Shown one piece after another: positions 44,303 through 55,010 of a stretch of DNA of 64,000 bases (the stretch's first letter is position 1; each line of letters begins with the position of its first letter). The DNA comes from Microbacterium sp. zg-Y818 (lineage in GTDB: Bacteria; Actinomycetota; Actinomycetes; Actinomycetales; Microbacteriaceae), in assembly GCF_030246905.1 (NCBI RefSeq), contig NZ_CP126741.1, forward strand, positions 2,728,001 through 2,792,000, written 5' to 3'. Position numbers and translations under genes: made by a program. Below the pieces are notes generated by a model. That model was not told where the DNA came from, ran no database searches, and saw nothing but the letters and a program-made list of their open reading frames with translations.

Positions 44303-45361
44303 ATGAGCACCCCCACCCCCGCCCCTGCCCTCTCCGTCCTCGATCTCGTACCGGTCCGCACCGGCCAGACCAGCGCCCAAGCCGTCGCCGCCGCCCTGTC
44401 GCTGGCCGAGACCGCCGACCGGCTGGGGCTGCGGCGCTACTGGTTCGCCGAGCACCACAACATGCCGTCCGTCGGCTCGACGACGCCGCCGGTGCTCATC
44501 GCCGCCGCCGCGGCACGCACCTCCCGCATCCGCGTCGGCTCCGGCGGGGTGATGCTGCCCAACCACGCGCCCCTCATCGTCGCGGAGCAGTTCGCCGCGC
44601 TCGAGGCCCTCGCGCCCGGGCGCATCGACCTGGGGATCGGCCGCGCCCCGGGGAGCGACCCGGTGATCACCCAACTGCTGCGCATGTCGGGGACCTCCAG
44701 CGACGTCGAGCGCTTCCCGCAGCACGTGGAGGACATCCTCGCCCTGGTGTCGCCCGAGGGCGCGACGCTGACGTTCACCTCGGGCGGCACGTACGACGTG
44801 CACGCGACACCGGCCGCCGTGAGCGCGCCCGAGGTGTGGCTTCTGGGGTCGAGCGACTACTCCGCACAGCTGGCCGCATCGATGGGGCTCCCCTACGTCT
44901 TCGCCAACCACTTCGCCGGCGAGGGGCTCGAGCGGGCGCTGGGGCTGTACCGCGGGCAGTACCGCCCGAGCGAGGCGCACCCGGAGCCGGTGACGTTCCT
45001 CACCGCCAACGTCGTCGCCGCCGACACGGCCGAAGAGGCCGATGCCCGCGCGCTGCCGCAGCTGCGGGCGATGGCCCGCCTGCGACTGAACCGCCCGATG
45101 GGTCCGATGGAGACGGTGGAGGCGGCGCTGGCGGCCGCGCCCGATGATGCGATGACTCCGCTCATCGACGCGATGCGGGAACGCTGGATCATCGGCACCG
45201 GCGAGCAGGCGGCATCCGACCTGCGCACGCTCGCGCACGCCCACGGCGTCGACGAGATCATGGTCTCGCCCATCGCCGCGGCGCGCGAGGACGAGCCGAT
45301 GGATGCCCCCACCGGTCGCGACCGCACGCTCGAGCTGCTCGCTGCGGCCCTCGCCGGCTGA
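44303..45361 (+). CDS. LLM-class flavin-dependent oxidoreductase
   Basis: 352 aa. Luciferase-like TIM barrel: SVLDLVPVRTGQTSAQA, then WFAEHHNMPSVGSTTP, then RIRVGSGGVMLPNHAPL and GRIDLGIGRAPGSDP. This is the group-1 alkanal monooxygenase-like branch, which uses FMNH2 or F420H2. The substrate is unknown. The ATG at 44303 is preferred over the GTG three bases earlier. It follows the secreted esterase on the same strand after 56 bases, but its product is cytoplasmic and the link may be accidental. Confidence 0.9.
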   Translation: MSTPTPAPALSVLDLVPVRTGQTSAQAVAAALSLAETADRLGLRRYWFAEHHNMPSVGSTTPPVLIAAAAARTSRIRVGSGGVMLPNHAPLIVAEQFAALEALAPGRIDLGIGRAPGSDPVITQLLRMSGTSSDVERFPQHVEDILALVSPEGATLTFTSGGTYDVHATPAAVSAPEVWLLGSSDYSAQLAASMGLPYVFANHFAGEGLERALGLYRGQYRPSEAHPEPVTFLTANVVAADTAEEADARALPQLRAMARLRLNRPMGPMETVEAALAAAPDDAMTPLIDAMRERWIIGTGEQAASDLRTLAHAHGVDEIMVSPIAAAREDEPMDAPTGRDRTLELLAAALAG

Positions 45362-45382
45362 CCGGCCGCGCCGGCGGGGGCG

Positions 45383-46342
45383 TCAGCCCTCGGGTTCGCC
45401 CGACAGCAGCCCCCGCAGCCAATCGCGCGCTTCGACGAACACCTCGTCGGAGTAGCGGTCGGGGTAGCGGACGATGGCGCGGTCGGCCCGTGGGTAGGAC
45501 CCGAGGAACGTCACCCGGGGGCTGAAGCGACGCAGCCCCATCAGCGCGTCGGCCATGCGCTCGTTCTCGATGTGGCCGTCGGCATCGATGACGAAGCGGT
45601 AGCGGCCGAGGGCGTCGCCGATGGGGCGCGACTCGATGAGCGACAGGTTGATGCCGCGGGTGGAGAACTGCTCGAGCAGCTCGAGAAGCGCGCCGGGGTG
45701 GTCCTCGGGCAGCTCCGCGATGAGGGACGTCTTGTCGGCGCCTGTCGGGTTCGGGAGTGTGCCGGGCCGGCTGACGAGCACGAAGCGGGTGACGGCGTTG
45801 GGGTTGTCGCCGATGGAACGGGCCAGCAGCTGCAGGTCGTGGTGCTCCAGGATGCCGGGGGGCGCGATGGCCGCGTCGGCCTGGCTCGACCCGTCGATCA
45901 TGTCGAGGGCGGCGGCGACGTTGCTGGGGGCGGGCAGGTGCGCGTGGGCGGGGAGCGTCTCGGACAGCCAGCCGAGGCACTGGGCGTAGGCCACGGGGTG
46001 CGCCGCGATGAGCGAGACGTCCTCAAGCGTCGTTCCCGGGCGCGCGACCAGGACGAAGTTCACCGGGACGAGGTACTCCCCGACGATGCGCAGACCCGGC
46101 ATGGTGGCCAGGGCGTCCTGCGCGGTGGACACACCGCCGTCGATCGAGTTCTCGATCGCGATCATCGCGGCATCCGACCGCCCAGACACCACGTCGGCGA
46201 GCGCCTCGCCGACGTTGCGCACCGGACGCCAGTTCTGGTCGCGGGCTTCGGGCACCTGCGCGAGCGCGGCCTCGGTGAAGGTGCCTGCCGGACCCAGATA
46301 GCTGTAGGTGCGACGGGCGGGAACGGTGGGCTCGGGGGTCAC
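45383..46342 (-). CDS. pheA: prephenate dehydratase
   Basis: 319 aa. The catalytic domain has [30 protein letters not shown] and the conserved Thr in [11 protein letters not shown]. The ACT regulatory domain follows with [26 protein letters not shown] (split at about 215-240), where phenylalanine binds and inhibits. The enzyme converts prephenate to phenylpyruvate. No chorismate mutase domain is fused. The GTG at 46342 lacks a good ribosome binding site, so the exact start is uncertain by a few residues. Convergent with the LLM gene and divergent from pgm. Confidence 0.95.
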   Translation of the reverse strand: MTPEPTVPARRTYSYLGPAGTFTEAALAQVPEARDQNWRPVRNVGEALADVVSGRSDAAMIAIENSIDGGVSTAQDALATMPGLRIVGEYLVPVNFVLVARPGTTLEDVSLIAAHPVAYAQCLGWLSETLPAHAHLPAPSNVAAALDMIDGSSQADAAIAPPGILEHHDLQLLARSIGDNPNAVTRFVLVSRPGTLPNPTGADKTSLIAELPEDHPGALLELLEQFSTRGINLSLIESRPIGDALGRYRFVIDADGHIENERMADALMGLRRFSPRVTFLGSYPRADRAIVRYPDRYSDEVFVEARDWLRGLLSGEPEG

Positions 46343-46461
46343 GGGGAGCAAGCCTAGTCCTGGCGTGTACGACGCCTGCGGGGCGCGGCATCCATCCTGC
46401 TCCCCGGCACGGTCTGTCAAGTCAGCGTGCGCCCATCGCCCACAGGGGGCAGACTGGGAGG

Positions 46462-48102
<1,641 letters not shown>

Positions 48103-48168
48103 CCCCGCGCGGTCGCGCGGCGGCCTGCCGCTTCCGCGCCCGCGCCTGCGGCCGCGTCTGTCCTGTCC

Positions 48169-48237
48169 GTGAGACGAATGCTCGCGGACGAGACGGCGGT
48201 TGTCACCCACTGTCTCGTCCGCCAGTAGTCGTTTCAC
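48169..48237. repeat. large imperfect palindrome between pgm and corA
   Basis: Two 26-base arms (48169-48194 and 48212-48237) are complementary at 22 positions and flank a 17-base loop. Arm ends are GTGA-ACGA and CGGACGAGAC, with the counterparts GTCTCGTCCG and TCGT-TCAC. The size and form suggest a dispersed REP-like element, a small transposon remnant or an RNA structure. I found no second copy in this window. Confidence 0.6.
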
Positions 48238-48306
48238 CGGGAAAAGGCGCGCCGGCGGGGCGGGGCGGTGGCGGACGGCCGGGGCGGGGAGGGGCAGACT
48301 GGCGGG

Positions 48307-49305
48307 ATGCCGATCATCGACAACGCCGTGTACGTCGCGGGGCAGCGGATCCCAAACCCCGAGAACCTCGAGCAGACCTTCGAGCACATGAAGGACAACC
48401 ACGGGATGGCGTGGATCGGACTGCTGCGGCCGACGCCGGAAGAGCTTCAGCAGGTGGCCGCCGAGTTCTCGCTGCATCCGCTCGCCGTCGAAGACGCCCT
48501 CACCGGCCACCAGCGCCCGAAGATCGAGCGCTACGGCGACATCCTGTTCACCGTGCTGCGGCCGGCTCGATACAACGACGCGACCGAGACCGTGGAGTTC
48601 GGCGAGCTGCACGTGTTCGTCGGCCCGGACTTCGTCGTGACCATCCGCCACGCCGAGGTCCCCGACCTCGCGGTCGTGCGGCGCCGCCTGGAGCAGCAGC
48701 CGGCGCTGCTGGCGAAGGGCCCCCAGGTCGTGCTGGCTGCGATCCTCGACGAGGTCGTCGACGAGTACGCGCCGGTCACCGCGGGGCTGCAGAACGACGT
48801 CGACGAGATCGAGGACTCGCTGTTCAGCGACACCGGCTCCGAGCTGTCCCGCCGTATCTACGAGCTGTCGCGAGAGGTCATCCTCTTCCAGCGCGCCACG
48901 GAGCCCCTCACCGAGATGCTCGAAGCGGTGCTGCGGGGCGCCGAGAAGTACCGTGTCGACATCGAGCTGCAGCGCGAGCTGCGCAACGTTCAGGACCACG
49001 TCATCCGCGTCACCGAGCGGGTGGCGTCACTGCGCGCCATCCTCGAGAACGCGCTCACGGTCAACGCCACGCTCGTCACCCACCGCCAGACCGACACCGC
49101 GCTCGAGCAGAGCGAGCAGGTCAAGAAGATCTCCGGATGGGCGGCGATCCTCTTCGGTCCGACGCTCGTGGGAACCATCTACGGCATGAACTTCACACAC
49201 ATGCCCGAGCTGGATTCGCCGTGGGGATACCCGCTGGCGCTCCTCGCGATGGCGGCGACCTCGGTAGCGCTGTACCTCGTCTTCAAGTCCCGCCGCTGGA
49301 TGTGA
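48307..49305 (+). CDS. corA: magnesium/cobalt transporter CorA family
   Basis: 332 aa. Long cytoplasmic N-terminal domain (LHPLAVEDALTGHQRPKIERYGD is typical), an extended helix, and two membrane segments at the C-terminus. The pore motif GMNF follows the first segment in FGPTLVGTIYGMNFTHMPEL. The basic tail FKSRRWM ends the protein. It moves Mg2+ down the membrane potential as a pentamer. The ATG at 48307 is preceded by a GGCGGG-type site; a longer start adds a non-homologous leader. A large palindrome lies 70 bases upstream and could affect expression. Convergent with glycerate kinase. Confidence 0.92.
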   Translation: MPIIDNAVYVAGQRIPNPENLEQTFEHMKDNHGMAWIGLLRPTPEELQQVAAEFSLHPLAVEDALTGHQRPKIERYGDILFTVLRPARYNDATETVEFGELHVFVGPDFVVTIRHAEVPDLAVVRRRLEQQPALLAKGPQVVLAAILDEVVDEYAPVTAGLQNDVDEIEDSLFSDTGSELSRRIYELSREVILFQRATEPLTEMLEAVLRGAEKYRVDIELQRELRNVQDHVIRVTERVASLRAILENALTVNATLVTHRQTDTALEQSEQVKKISGWAAILFGPTLVGTIYGMNFTHMPELDSPWGYPLALLAMAATSVALYLVFKSRRWM

Positions 49306-49313
49306 GCGCCGGC

Positions 49314-49354
49314 CGCGCCTGAACCGTGAGGCGGGCCGGCGACGGTCAGGCGCG
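49314..49354. terminator. terminator between corA and glycerate kinase
   Basis: CGCGCCTGAACCGT pairs with ACGGTCAGGCGCG around a G/C-rich loop, with one bulged A. It overlaps the last codons of the glycerate kinase gene and would serve both convergent genes. Confidence 0.5.
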
Positions 49355-50497
49355 CCGGGCCAGCGCGGCGCCGGCGGCGCGCAGCCAACGGGCGGGCTCG
49401 GCGAGCGAGGCCTCGGGGCTCCCGGCGAGGGCGGTCAGCGACACGGATGCCGCGTACGCGCTCGTGTCGGCATCGGCGGCGATGCGGCCCGCGACCAGCG
49501 CCACCGGCACGCCCGCCTCGGCGGCGAGGGCCGCGACGAACGTGGGCACCTTGCCGGCCGCGGACTGCCCGTCGAACGCCCCCTCCCCCGTGACGACGAG
49601 GTCGGCGGAAGCGACCGCTTCGCGCAGGCCGATCAGCTCCGCCACCTCGGGCGCCCCCGGCACGAGCCGGGCGCCCCAGACGACGAGACCGAACCCGGTT
49701 CCGCCCGCAGCGCCGGTGCCGGGCGCGGCGGGATCGGCAGCAGCATCGGCACCACCATCGGCACCACCATCGGCACCGCCACCGGCACCGACCAGCACGG
49801 CGAGGCGCGCGAGCCCGGCGTCGGCGGTCGCGACGCCGGCGGCATCCAGCCCCTTCTGCGGCCCGAAGACGGCGGCCGCCCCGGCGGGTCCCAGGAGCGG
49901 ATTCGTGACGTCGGTCAGCACGAGGGCACCTGCCGGCGGCGGTGGGCGCAGCTCGGAGAGGTCGACAGCCGCGACCTCGGAGAGCCCCCGCGCTCCCGGC
50001 GCGATCGGCAGCCCGGCGGCGTCGGTGAACTGCGCCCCGAGCGCCCGCAGCATCCCGACCCCACCGTCGGTGGAAGCGCTGGATCCGATGCCCAGCACGA
50101 GCCGCGAGACGCCGTGATCGAGCGCCGCAGCGATGGCCTGGCCGAAGCCGGTGGTGTCGGCATCCCACGGCAGGCGGCGGTCGCCGAGCAGCTCGATCCC
50201 CGAGGTGGATGCCAGCTCGACCACCCCGGTCCCCGCGGGGGCGTCGGGGGTGGGCGGCAGCAACAGCCACGACGCGTCGACCGCAGCGCCGTCGGGCCCG
50301 GTCACTCGCACCGGCATCCTCTCCGCTCCGGTCACGGCGGCGGCGAAGGCGTCGAGCGTGCCCTCCCCGCCGTCGGCCATGGGGCGCAGCACCGCGGGCT
50401 CGGAGCGGATGTCGAGCCAGCCGTCGGCAACGGCCCGGGCAGCGGCCGCGGCGGCGATCGAGCCCTTGAAGCTGTCGATCGCGACGACGACGGTCAT
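49346..50497 (-). CDS. glycerate kinase (GlxK/GarK type)
   Basis: 383 aa. Starts MTVVVAIDSFKGSI, the signature opening of this family, followed by MADGGEGTLDAF, the GIGSSASTDGGVGML loop and VVTGEGAFDGQSAAGKVP near the C-terminus. It phosphorylates glycerate to 2-phosphoglycerate with ATP. The ATG at 50497 overlaps the LacI stop by 4 bp, so it is the last gene of the Gfo/Idh-DUF993 operon. Its presence suggests that the pathway yields glycerate. An in-frame 12-bp tandem repeat encodes a Gly/Ala/Asp-rich loop (GGADGGADGG) absent from most family members. Confidence 0.92.
   Translation of the reverse strand: MTVVVAIDSFKGSIAAAAAARAVADGWLDIRSEPAVLRPMADGGEGTLDAFAAAVTGAERMPVRVTGPDGAAVDASWLLLPPTPDAPAGTGVVELASTSGIELLGDRRLPWDADTTGFGQAIAAALDHGVSRLVLGIGSSASTDGGVGMLRALGAQFTDAAGLPIAPGARGLSEVAAVDLSELRPPPPAGALVLTDVTNPLLGPAGAAAVFGPQKGLDAAGVATADAGLARLAVLVGAGGGADGGADGGADAAADPAAPGTGAAGGTGFGLVVWGARLVPGAPEVAELIGLREAVASADLVVTGEGAFDGQSAAGKVPTFVAALAAEAGVPVALVAGRIAADADTSAYAASVSLTALAGSPEASLAEPARWLRAAGAALARRA
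49744..49791. repeat. 12-bp tandem repeat inside the glycerate kinase gene
   Basis: CATCGGCACCAC at 49744-49755 and 49756-49767, a third copy with one mismatch (49768-49779) and a degenerate fourth. On the coding strand it specifies repeated GADG units. Copy number may vary between strains. Confidence 0.7.
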
Positions 50498-51525
50498 GGG
50501 CGCGGTGGCGTGCTGTCGCGCAGCTTCACCTCGAGGCGGAGCGGCTGGGGCGTCCAATCGGGATCGGTCGCGGCGCGGAAGGTCTCGAGCCCGACCTCGA
50601 CCAGCGGCACCGCGACGGTCGACAGGGCCGGGGTCACGTCGCGGGCGGTGGGGATGTCGTCGAAGCCGGCGAACGCGATGTCGGCCCCCGGCTCGCGGCC
50701 CGCTTCGCGCACCGCCGACATCGCACCGATGGCGACGACGTCGCTGACGCCGAAGACGACGGTCCCCGGCTCCACGCCGTCGGCGAGCACCTGGGCCATG
50801 AGGTCGGCGCCGGATGCCCTGCTGAAGGCGCCCCGGTACACGCGGGGCGTGTGGCCGCCGGCCGCCGTGAAGCCTTCGCTGAAACCGGCGACACGGCTGT
50901 CGCTGGTGAGCACGCCTTCCGCCGCGGCCAGAGCAACGGCGCTGCGGTAGCCGCGCTCGGCCAGCGCCGCACCGAGCGCGCGGGCGCCTTCGCGGTTGTC
51001 GATCATGACCGCACGCACGGTGTCGGTGCCCGCTCCGAGAGAGACGACGCGGCCACCCGCGGCCACCACGTGGTCGAGTTCCGCGAGCAGCTCCGGGGCG
51101 ATATCGGGCGAGGTGCGAGAGGCGGCGAGGATCAGCCCGCGCGGGCGCTGACCGCGCAGGGTCCGTACGAGACGCACCTCCCGCTCGGCGTCGCGCTCGG
51201 TGATGGCGACCGTCACGACCAGCCCCGCCTCGTCGGCGCCCTGCGCGACCCCCGAGGCGATCTCGCCGAAGTAGGGGTCGGCGATGTCGGCGACGAGCAG
51301 GGCGATGATCGCCGAGGTGCCCCGCGCCGTCGCCTGCGCCGACAGGTTCGCGCTGTATCCGAGCCGCTCCGCTGCCGCCTCCACGCGCGTGCGATAAGCG
51401 TCGGCCACCTTGCGGGTGGAGCCGTTGAGCACACGGGACGCCGTCGCCAGCGACACACCCGCCTCACGCGCCACGTCGTGGAGCGTGGCGGAGCCGGACC
51501 GCAGACGTTCGGTGGCTTCGGTCAC
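50494..51525 (-). CDS. LacI-family transcriptional regulator (locus 3)
   Basis: 343 aa. N-terminal domain TLHDVAREAGVSLATASRVLNGS, hinge ANLSAQATARGTSAIIALLV, and a sensor domain with FGVSDVVAIGAMSAVREAG and FAGFDDIPTARDVTPALSTVAVP. GTG start overlapping the epimerase stop by 4 bp. It is the fourth gene of its operon, so it is autoregulated through the operators in front of the Gfo/Idh gene. The same pair of operators precedes the arabinofuranosidase transporter operon, so this regulator probably controls both. Confidence 0.92.
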   Translation of the reverse strand: MTEATERLRSGSATLHDVAREAGVSLATASRVLNGSTRKVADAYRTRVEAAAERLGYSANLSAQATARGTSAIIALLVADIADPYFGEIASGVAQGADEAGLVVTVAITERDAEREVRLVRTLRGQRPRGLILAASRTSPDIAPELLAELDHVVAAGGRVVSLGAGTDTVRAVMIDNREGARALGAALAERGYRSAVALAAAEGVLTSDSRVAGFSEGFTAAGGHTPRVYRGAFSRASGADLMAQVLADGVEPGTVVFGVSDVVAIGAMSAVREAGREPGADIAFAGFDDIPTARDVTPALSTVAVPLVEVGLETFRAATDPDWTPQPLRLEVKLRDSTPPRP

Positions 51526-52409
51526 GATCGAAATTCTATGGCGGCGCGCAGATGCGGCGAGACCACGTCGCCGAATGCGGCAGCGGTGCGCTGCACCGCG
51601 ACGAGCGGATCGGTCGCCCAGACGTCGGCGTTGAAGATCTCCACCTCGATGTCCCGGTCGTACCCGGTCTCGAGCACCGCGCGCGTGAGCGCGGCGAAGT
51701 CGATCACCCCGTCGCCGGGATAGTGGCGGCCGAGCAGCACGTCCGCCGGCAGCGGCGTCTTCCAGTCGCACACCTGGTAGGTCGCGATGCGTCCCTCGGC
51801 CCCGGCACGGGCGATGGATGCCTCGACGTCGGGGTCCCAGAAGATGTGGAACGTGTCGACGGTCGCCCCGACGACGGCGGGGTCGAAGTCCCGCGCGATG
51901 TCGAGCGCCTGCCCGAGCGTGGACACGACGCACCGGTCGCTGGCGAACATCGGGTGCAGGGGCTCGATCGCGAGGGTGACCCCTGCGGCGGCCGCGTGCG
52001 GCACCAGCTCTCCTATCGCGTCCCGCACGCGCTCCCGCGCACCGGCGATGTCGCGCGAGCCGTCCGGCAGGCCCCCGGCCACGAGCACGAGGACCGCGGT
52101 GGAGCCCTCGGCGCCGGCGGCGGCGAGGGCGGCGGTCTCGTCGATCGCGACCCGGTTGTCATCGATCGACGCGCGGCGCGCGGGACCCTCGGGCATGGTG
52201 AAGAAGCCGCCGCGGCAGTGCGTGGTGAAGCGCAGCCCCGAATCGGCGAGCATCTGCGCGGCGGTCGCGAGACCCACCTCGTTCACCGGCTCCCGCCACA
52301 GCCCGATGGCCTGCACCCCGGCTTCGGCCGTGACCCGCAGGGCGGTCGCGAGATCGGCGTGCTTGATCGTCGCCTGGTTGATCGACAGGCGGGGGTCGGG
52401 CGCGGTCAT
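51522..52409 (-). CDS. sugar phosphate isomerase/epimerase (AP endonuclease 2 / xylose isomerase-like fold)
   Basis: 295 aa TIM barrel of the IolE/KguE/UxuE-like superfamily. Metal ligands probably include the Glu in LAIEPLHPMF, the Asp/His in VDTFHIFWDPD, the His in LGRHYPGDGVIDF and the Glu in DIEVEIFNADVW. It likely epimerises or isomerises a keto-sugar made by the co-transcribed Gfo/Idh dehydrogenase. The gene overlaps both neighbours by 4 bp. The true substrate cannot be told from sequence. Confidence 0.88.
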   Translation of the reverse strand: MTAPDPRLSINQATIKHADLATALRVTAEAGVQAIGLWREPVNEVGLATAAQMLADSGLRFTTHCRGGFFTMPEGPARRASIDDNRVAIDETAALAAAGAEGSTAVLVLVAGGLPDGSRDIAGARERVRDAIGELVPHAAAAGVTLAIEPLHPMFASDRCVVSTLGQALDIARDFDPAVVGATVDTFHIFWDPDVEASIARAGAEGRIATYQVCDWKTPLPADVLLGRHYPGDGVIDFAALTRAVLETGYDRDIEVEIFNADVWATDPLVAVQRTAAAFGDVVSPHLRAAIEFRS

Positions 52410-53605
52410 GCCGACACCCCGTTCATACGCAGCATGCCGTGCCAGCGCTCCTGGGCCAGCTCCGGCTGCTCGAGCGCGTGCGCGGCGTTGGCGAGCTCGA
52501 CGATGCGCGACAGGTGCGGCAGACTGCGGGCGGAGTGAAGGCCGCCGACCATCTGGAACGCGCTCTGGTGGCCGTTGAGCCACGACAGGAAGGCGACGCC
52601 GGTCTTGTAATAGAAGGTCGGCGCGGCGAACACCTGCCGGCTGAGCTCCTCGGTGGGCGCCAGGATCTCGAGGTAGCGCGCCGGGTCCCCGGCGTCGAGC
52701 GCCTGGATGGCGGCGGATGCCACGGGGGTGAGCGCGGCGAAGGCGCCGAGCAGGGCGTCGGAGTGCTGCCGCGGGCTCGCCGGGTCGCGCTGCGGCTGGG
52801 GGGCCTCGGGCACGTCGGCCCCGCCGATGAGGCCGACGTAGTTGAAGTCGTCACCGGTGAACATGCGCACGCCCTCTGGAAGGCGCTCGCGCACCGACAC
52901 CTCGGACGCGGCATCCAGCAGGCTCATCTTGACGCCCGCGACCTTGTCGACGTTCTCGCCGATGATCTGCAGCAGCACATCGGATGCCGCGCGCCAGTCG
53001 GTCGACCCGAAGTAGCCGGCCAGCTGCGGGTCGAACGCCGTCCCCAGCCAGTGCAGCACGACCGGAGCCGACGCCGCCCGCAGCACCGCGCCGTACACCC
53101 GGCGGTAGTCGTCGGCGGACTCGGCCGCACGCGCGAGGTGACGGCTGGCCATGAGCACGGGGCCGGCGCCCTGCTCCTCGGTGAAGTGCAGCTGCTCGAG
53201 GTAGGCCGCGATGATCTCGTCGATCGACAAGGACTCCGCGTCGATGTGGTCGGTGTTGACGCCGACGACGACCGACCCGCCCTCTTCGCGGGCGACCTCG
53301 GCAGAGCGGGCGATGAGCTCACGGGTGGCTGCGGCATCCAGCCCCATGTTGCGCTGCGCGGTATCCATGGCGTCGGCGACGCCCAGCCCCCACGAGTACA
53401 CGCTGCGGCGGAAGTCGAGGGTGGCATCCCAGTCGATCTCGGCAGGACGCCCCGGGGTGTTGTCCCCCCAGGTCACCGGGATCACATGCGCGGCGGCGTA
53501 CGCGACCCGGCTCTGCAGCGGGCCGGTGGGCTTGGCGTAGCCGGGGGCCGAGAGCAGGTCCGCCGAGTGCACGGCGCCGTCGGCGCCGAGGAGGGTGAGG
53601 TTCAT
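52406..53605 (-). CDS. DUF993 family protein (dihydrodipicolinate synthase-like TIM barrel)
   Basis: 399 aa. Family marks include HVIPVTWGDNTPGRPAEIDW near the N-terminus, VGVNTDHIDAESLS, VLHWLGTAFDPQLAGYFGS and the Lys-bearing GVKMSLLDAASE, where a Schiff-base Lys could sit. DUF993 proteins are distantly related to the DapA/N-acetylneuraminate lyase superfamily, so aldol or retro-aldol chemistry is likely, but no substrate is established. The co-occurrence with a dehydrogenase, an epimerase and glycerate kinase suggests cleavage of a modified sugar acid or keto-sugar. The gene starts 2 bases after the Gfo/Idh stop and overlaps the epimerase gene by 4 bp. Confidence 0.85.
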   Translation of the reverse strand: MNLTLLGADGAVHSADLLSAPGYAKPTGPLQSRVAYAAAHVIPVTWGDNTPGRPAEIDWDATLDFRRSVYSWGLGVADAMDTAQRNMGLDAAATRELIARSAEVAREEGGSVVVGVNTDHIDAESLSIDEIIAAYLEQLHFTEEQGAGPVLMASRHLARAAESADDYRRVYGAVLRAASAPVVLHWLGTAFDPQLAGYFGSTDWRAASDVLLQIIGENVDKVAGVKMSLLDAASEVSVRERLPEGVRMFTGDDFNYVGLIGGADVPEAPQPQRDPASPRQHSDALLGAFAALTPVASAAIQALDAGDPARYLEILAPTEELSRQVFAAPTFYYKTGVAFLSWLNGHQSAFQMVGGLHSARSLPHLSRIVELANAAHALEQPELAQERWHGMLRMNGVSA

Positions 53606-53607
53606 CG

Positions 53608-54807
53608 TCACTCCAGGGTGAGGGAGGGCAGCTCGACCTTGCGGCCTTCGCTGCTGGAACGCAGTCCCGCCTCGGCCAGCTGCACGCCGCGGGCGCCCGC
53701 GAGCAGGTCGAAGGCGTAGTCGGTGCCGGTCGCGTAGGAGACGAGGAACTCCTCCCACTGCTGCCTGAACCCGTTCTGGAAGACGTCGTTGGTCGGAACA
53801 TCCGCCCAGTCGGCGTCGTAGTCGTGATCGTCGGCGAGGTCGGGGTTCCACACCGGCTTGGGCGTGGCGTTGCGGTGCTGGATCTTCGCACCGAAGAGAC
53901 CGACCACGGCCGAGCCGTGCGTGCCGTCGACGTGGAACTGCACCAGCTCGTCGCGGTTGACTCGGGTGGTCCAGCTGGAGTTGATCTGGGCGACGACGCC
54001 GCCCTCGAGCTCGAAGACGCCGTACGCGGCATCCTCCGCCGTGGCGGTGTAGTGCTCGCCGTTCTCGTCCCAGCGGTCGGCGATGTGCACGGCCGCCTGG
54101 GCGTAGACGCTCTTGATCTCGCCGAAGAGGTTCTCCAGCACGTAGTTCCAGTGCGGGAACATGTCGACGATGATGCCGCCGCCGTCCTCGGCGCGGTAGT
54201 TCCAGCTGGGGCGCTGCGCGGGCTGCCAGTCGCCCTCGAACACCCAGTAGCCGAACTCGCCCCGCACCGAGAGAATGCGGCCGAAGAACCCGGAGTCGAT
54301 GAGGCGCTTGAGCTTCTGCAGGCCGGGCAGGTAGAGCTTGTCGTGCACCACGCCGGTCTTGACGCCGGCCTCGGCGGCGAGCTTCGCCAGCTCCAGGGCC
54401 TCCTCCACCGACTCGGCGGTGGGCTTCTCGGTGTAGATCGTCTTGCCGGCGGCGATGGCTTTGCGCAGGGCCGACGCGCGCGCCTTGGTGACGAGGAAGT
54501 CGGCGTAGATCTCCCAGCGGGAATCGGCCAGCGCGGCATCCAGGTCGGTCGTGTAGTCCTCGATGCCATGGCGGGCGGCGAGTTCGGCGAGCTTGGGCTC
54601 GCTGCGTCCGACCAGCAGCGGCTTGACCGTGATCTTCGAGCCGTCGGGAAGCTCGATGCCGCCCTGCTCGCGGATCGCGAGGATCGAGCGCACGAGGTGC
54701 TGGCGGTATCCCATGCGGCCCGAGACGCCGTTCATGATGATGCCGATCTCACGCACCTGCGGAGTGGTCGCGACTGCGGGGGCGTCCAGGGTGGTCGTCT
54801 CTGACAC
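53608..54807 (-). CDS. Gfo/Idh/MocA-family oxidoreductase
   Basis: 399 aa. N-terminal Rossmann fold: IGIIMNGVSGRMGYRQHLVRS with a GxSGRMG nucleotide loop like that of DapB. The conserved EKP of the family is in TIYTEKPTAESVEEAL, and the C-terminal substrate domain has the DMFPHWNYVLENLFGE segment with the His often used in catalysis. It should oxidise a sugar or polyol with NAD(P). GTG start with AAGGAA upstream; a longer start lies inside the promoter. First gene of a five-gene operon with two LacI operators in its promoter. Confidence 0.88.
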   Translation of the reverse strand: MSETTTLDAPAVATTPQVREIGIIMNGVSGRMGYRQHLVRSILAIREQGGIELPDGSKITVKPLLVGRSEPKLAELAARHGIEDYTTDLDAALADSRWEIYADFLVTKARASALRKAIAAGKTIYTEKPTAESVEEALELAKLAAEAGVKTGVVHDKLYLPGLQKLKRLIDSGFFGRILSVRGEFGYWVFEGDWQPAQRPSWNYRAEDGGGIIVDMFPHWNYVLENLFGEIKSVYAQAAVHIADRWDENGEHYTATAEDAAYGVFELEGGVVAQINSSWTTRVNRDELVQFHVDGTHGSAVVGLFGAKIQHRNATPKPVWNPDLADDHDYDADWADVPTNDVFQNGFRQQWEEFLVSYATGTDYAFDLLAGARGVQLAEAGLRSSSEGRKVELPSLTLE

Positions 54808-54840
54808 TGTTGTTCCTTCTGCTCGGCGCTTCTCTGCGCT

Positions 54841-54895
54841 CTTATACGGGTAAGCGCTTTCCGTCATCTCATCCTGGCATCGGAAGACGCTTTCC
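54841..54895 (-). promoter_or_regulatory. Gfo/Idh operon promoter with two LacI operators
   Basis: On the minus strand a -10 TATAAG (54841-54846) is followed upstream by operator O1 (GGTAAGCGCTTTCC on the plus strand, 54849-54862) inside the spacer. Operator O2, GGAAGACGCTTTCC (54882-54895), lies farther upstream. O2 with one flanking base on each side is identical to the site at 60700-60715. The -35 is weak. Confidence 0.8.
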
Positions 54896-54949
54896 GCAAG
54901 CGTCCGACGCCGCCGTCGGCGGTCGAGGTCGTGACCGGAGGGGATGTGG

Positions 54950-54988
54950 CCGGCGTAGGACGAACGGGGGCGATCCGTCCTACGCCGG
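54950..54988 (-). terminator. terminator after the GH51 gene
   Basis: Perfect 13-bp stem CCGGCGTAGGACG / CGTCCTACGCCGG with a 13-base loop, 22 bases downstream of the GH51 stop. It separates the transporter-GH51 operon from the Gfo/Idh operon. Confidence 0.75.
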
Positions 54989-55010
54989 GGGTTCCCCTAC
55001 GCGCGGGCCG

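Noticed and set aside
49314..49354. Attachment site
   Set aside because: The inverted repeat overlaps two convergent gene ends and behaves like a terminator; no integrase is nearby.
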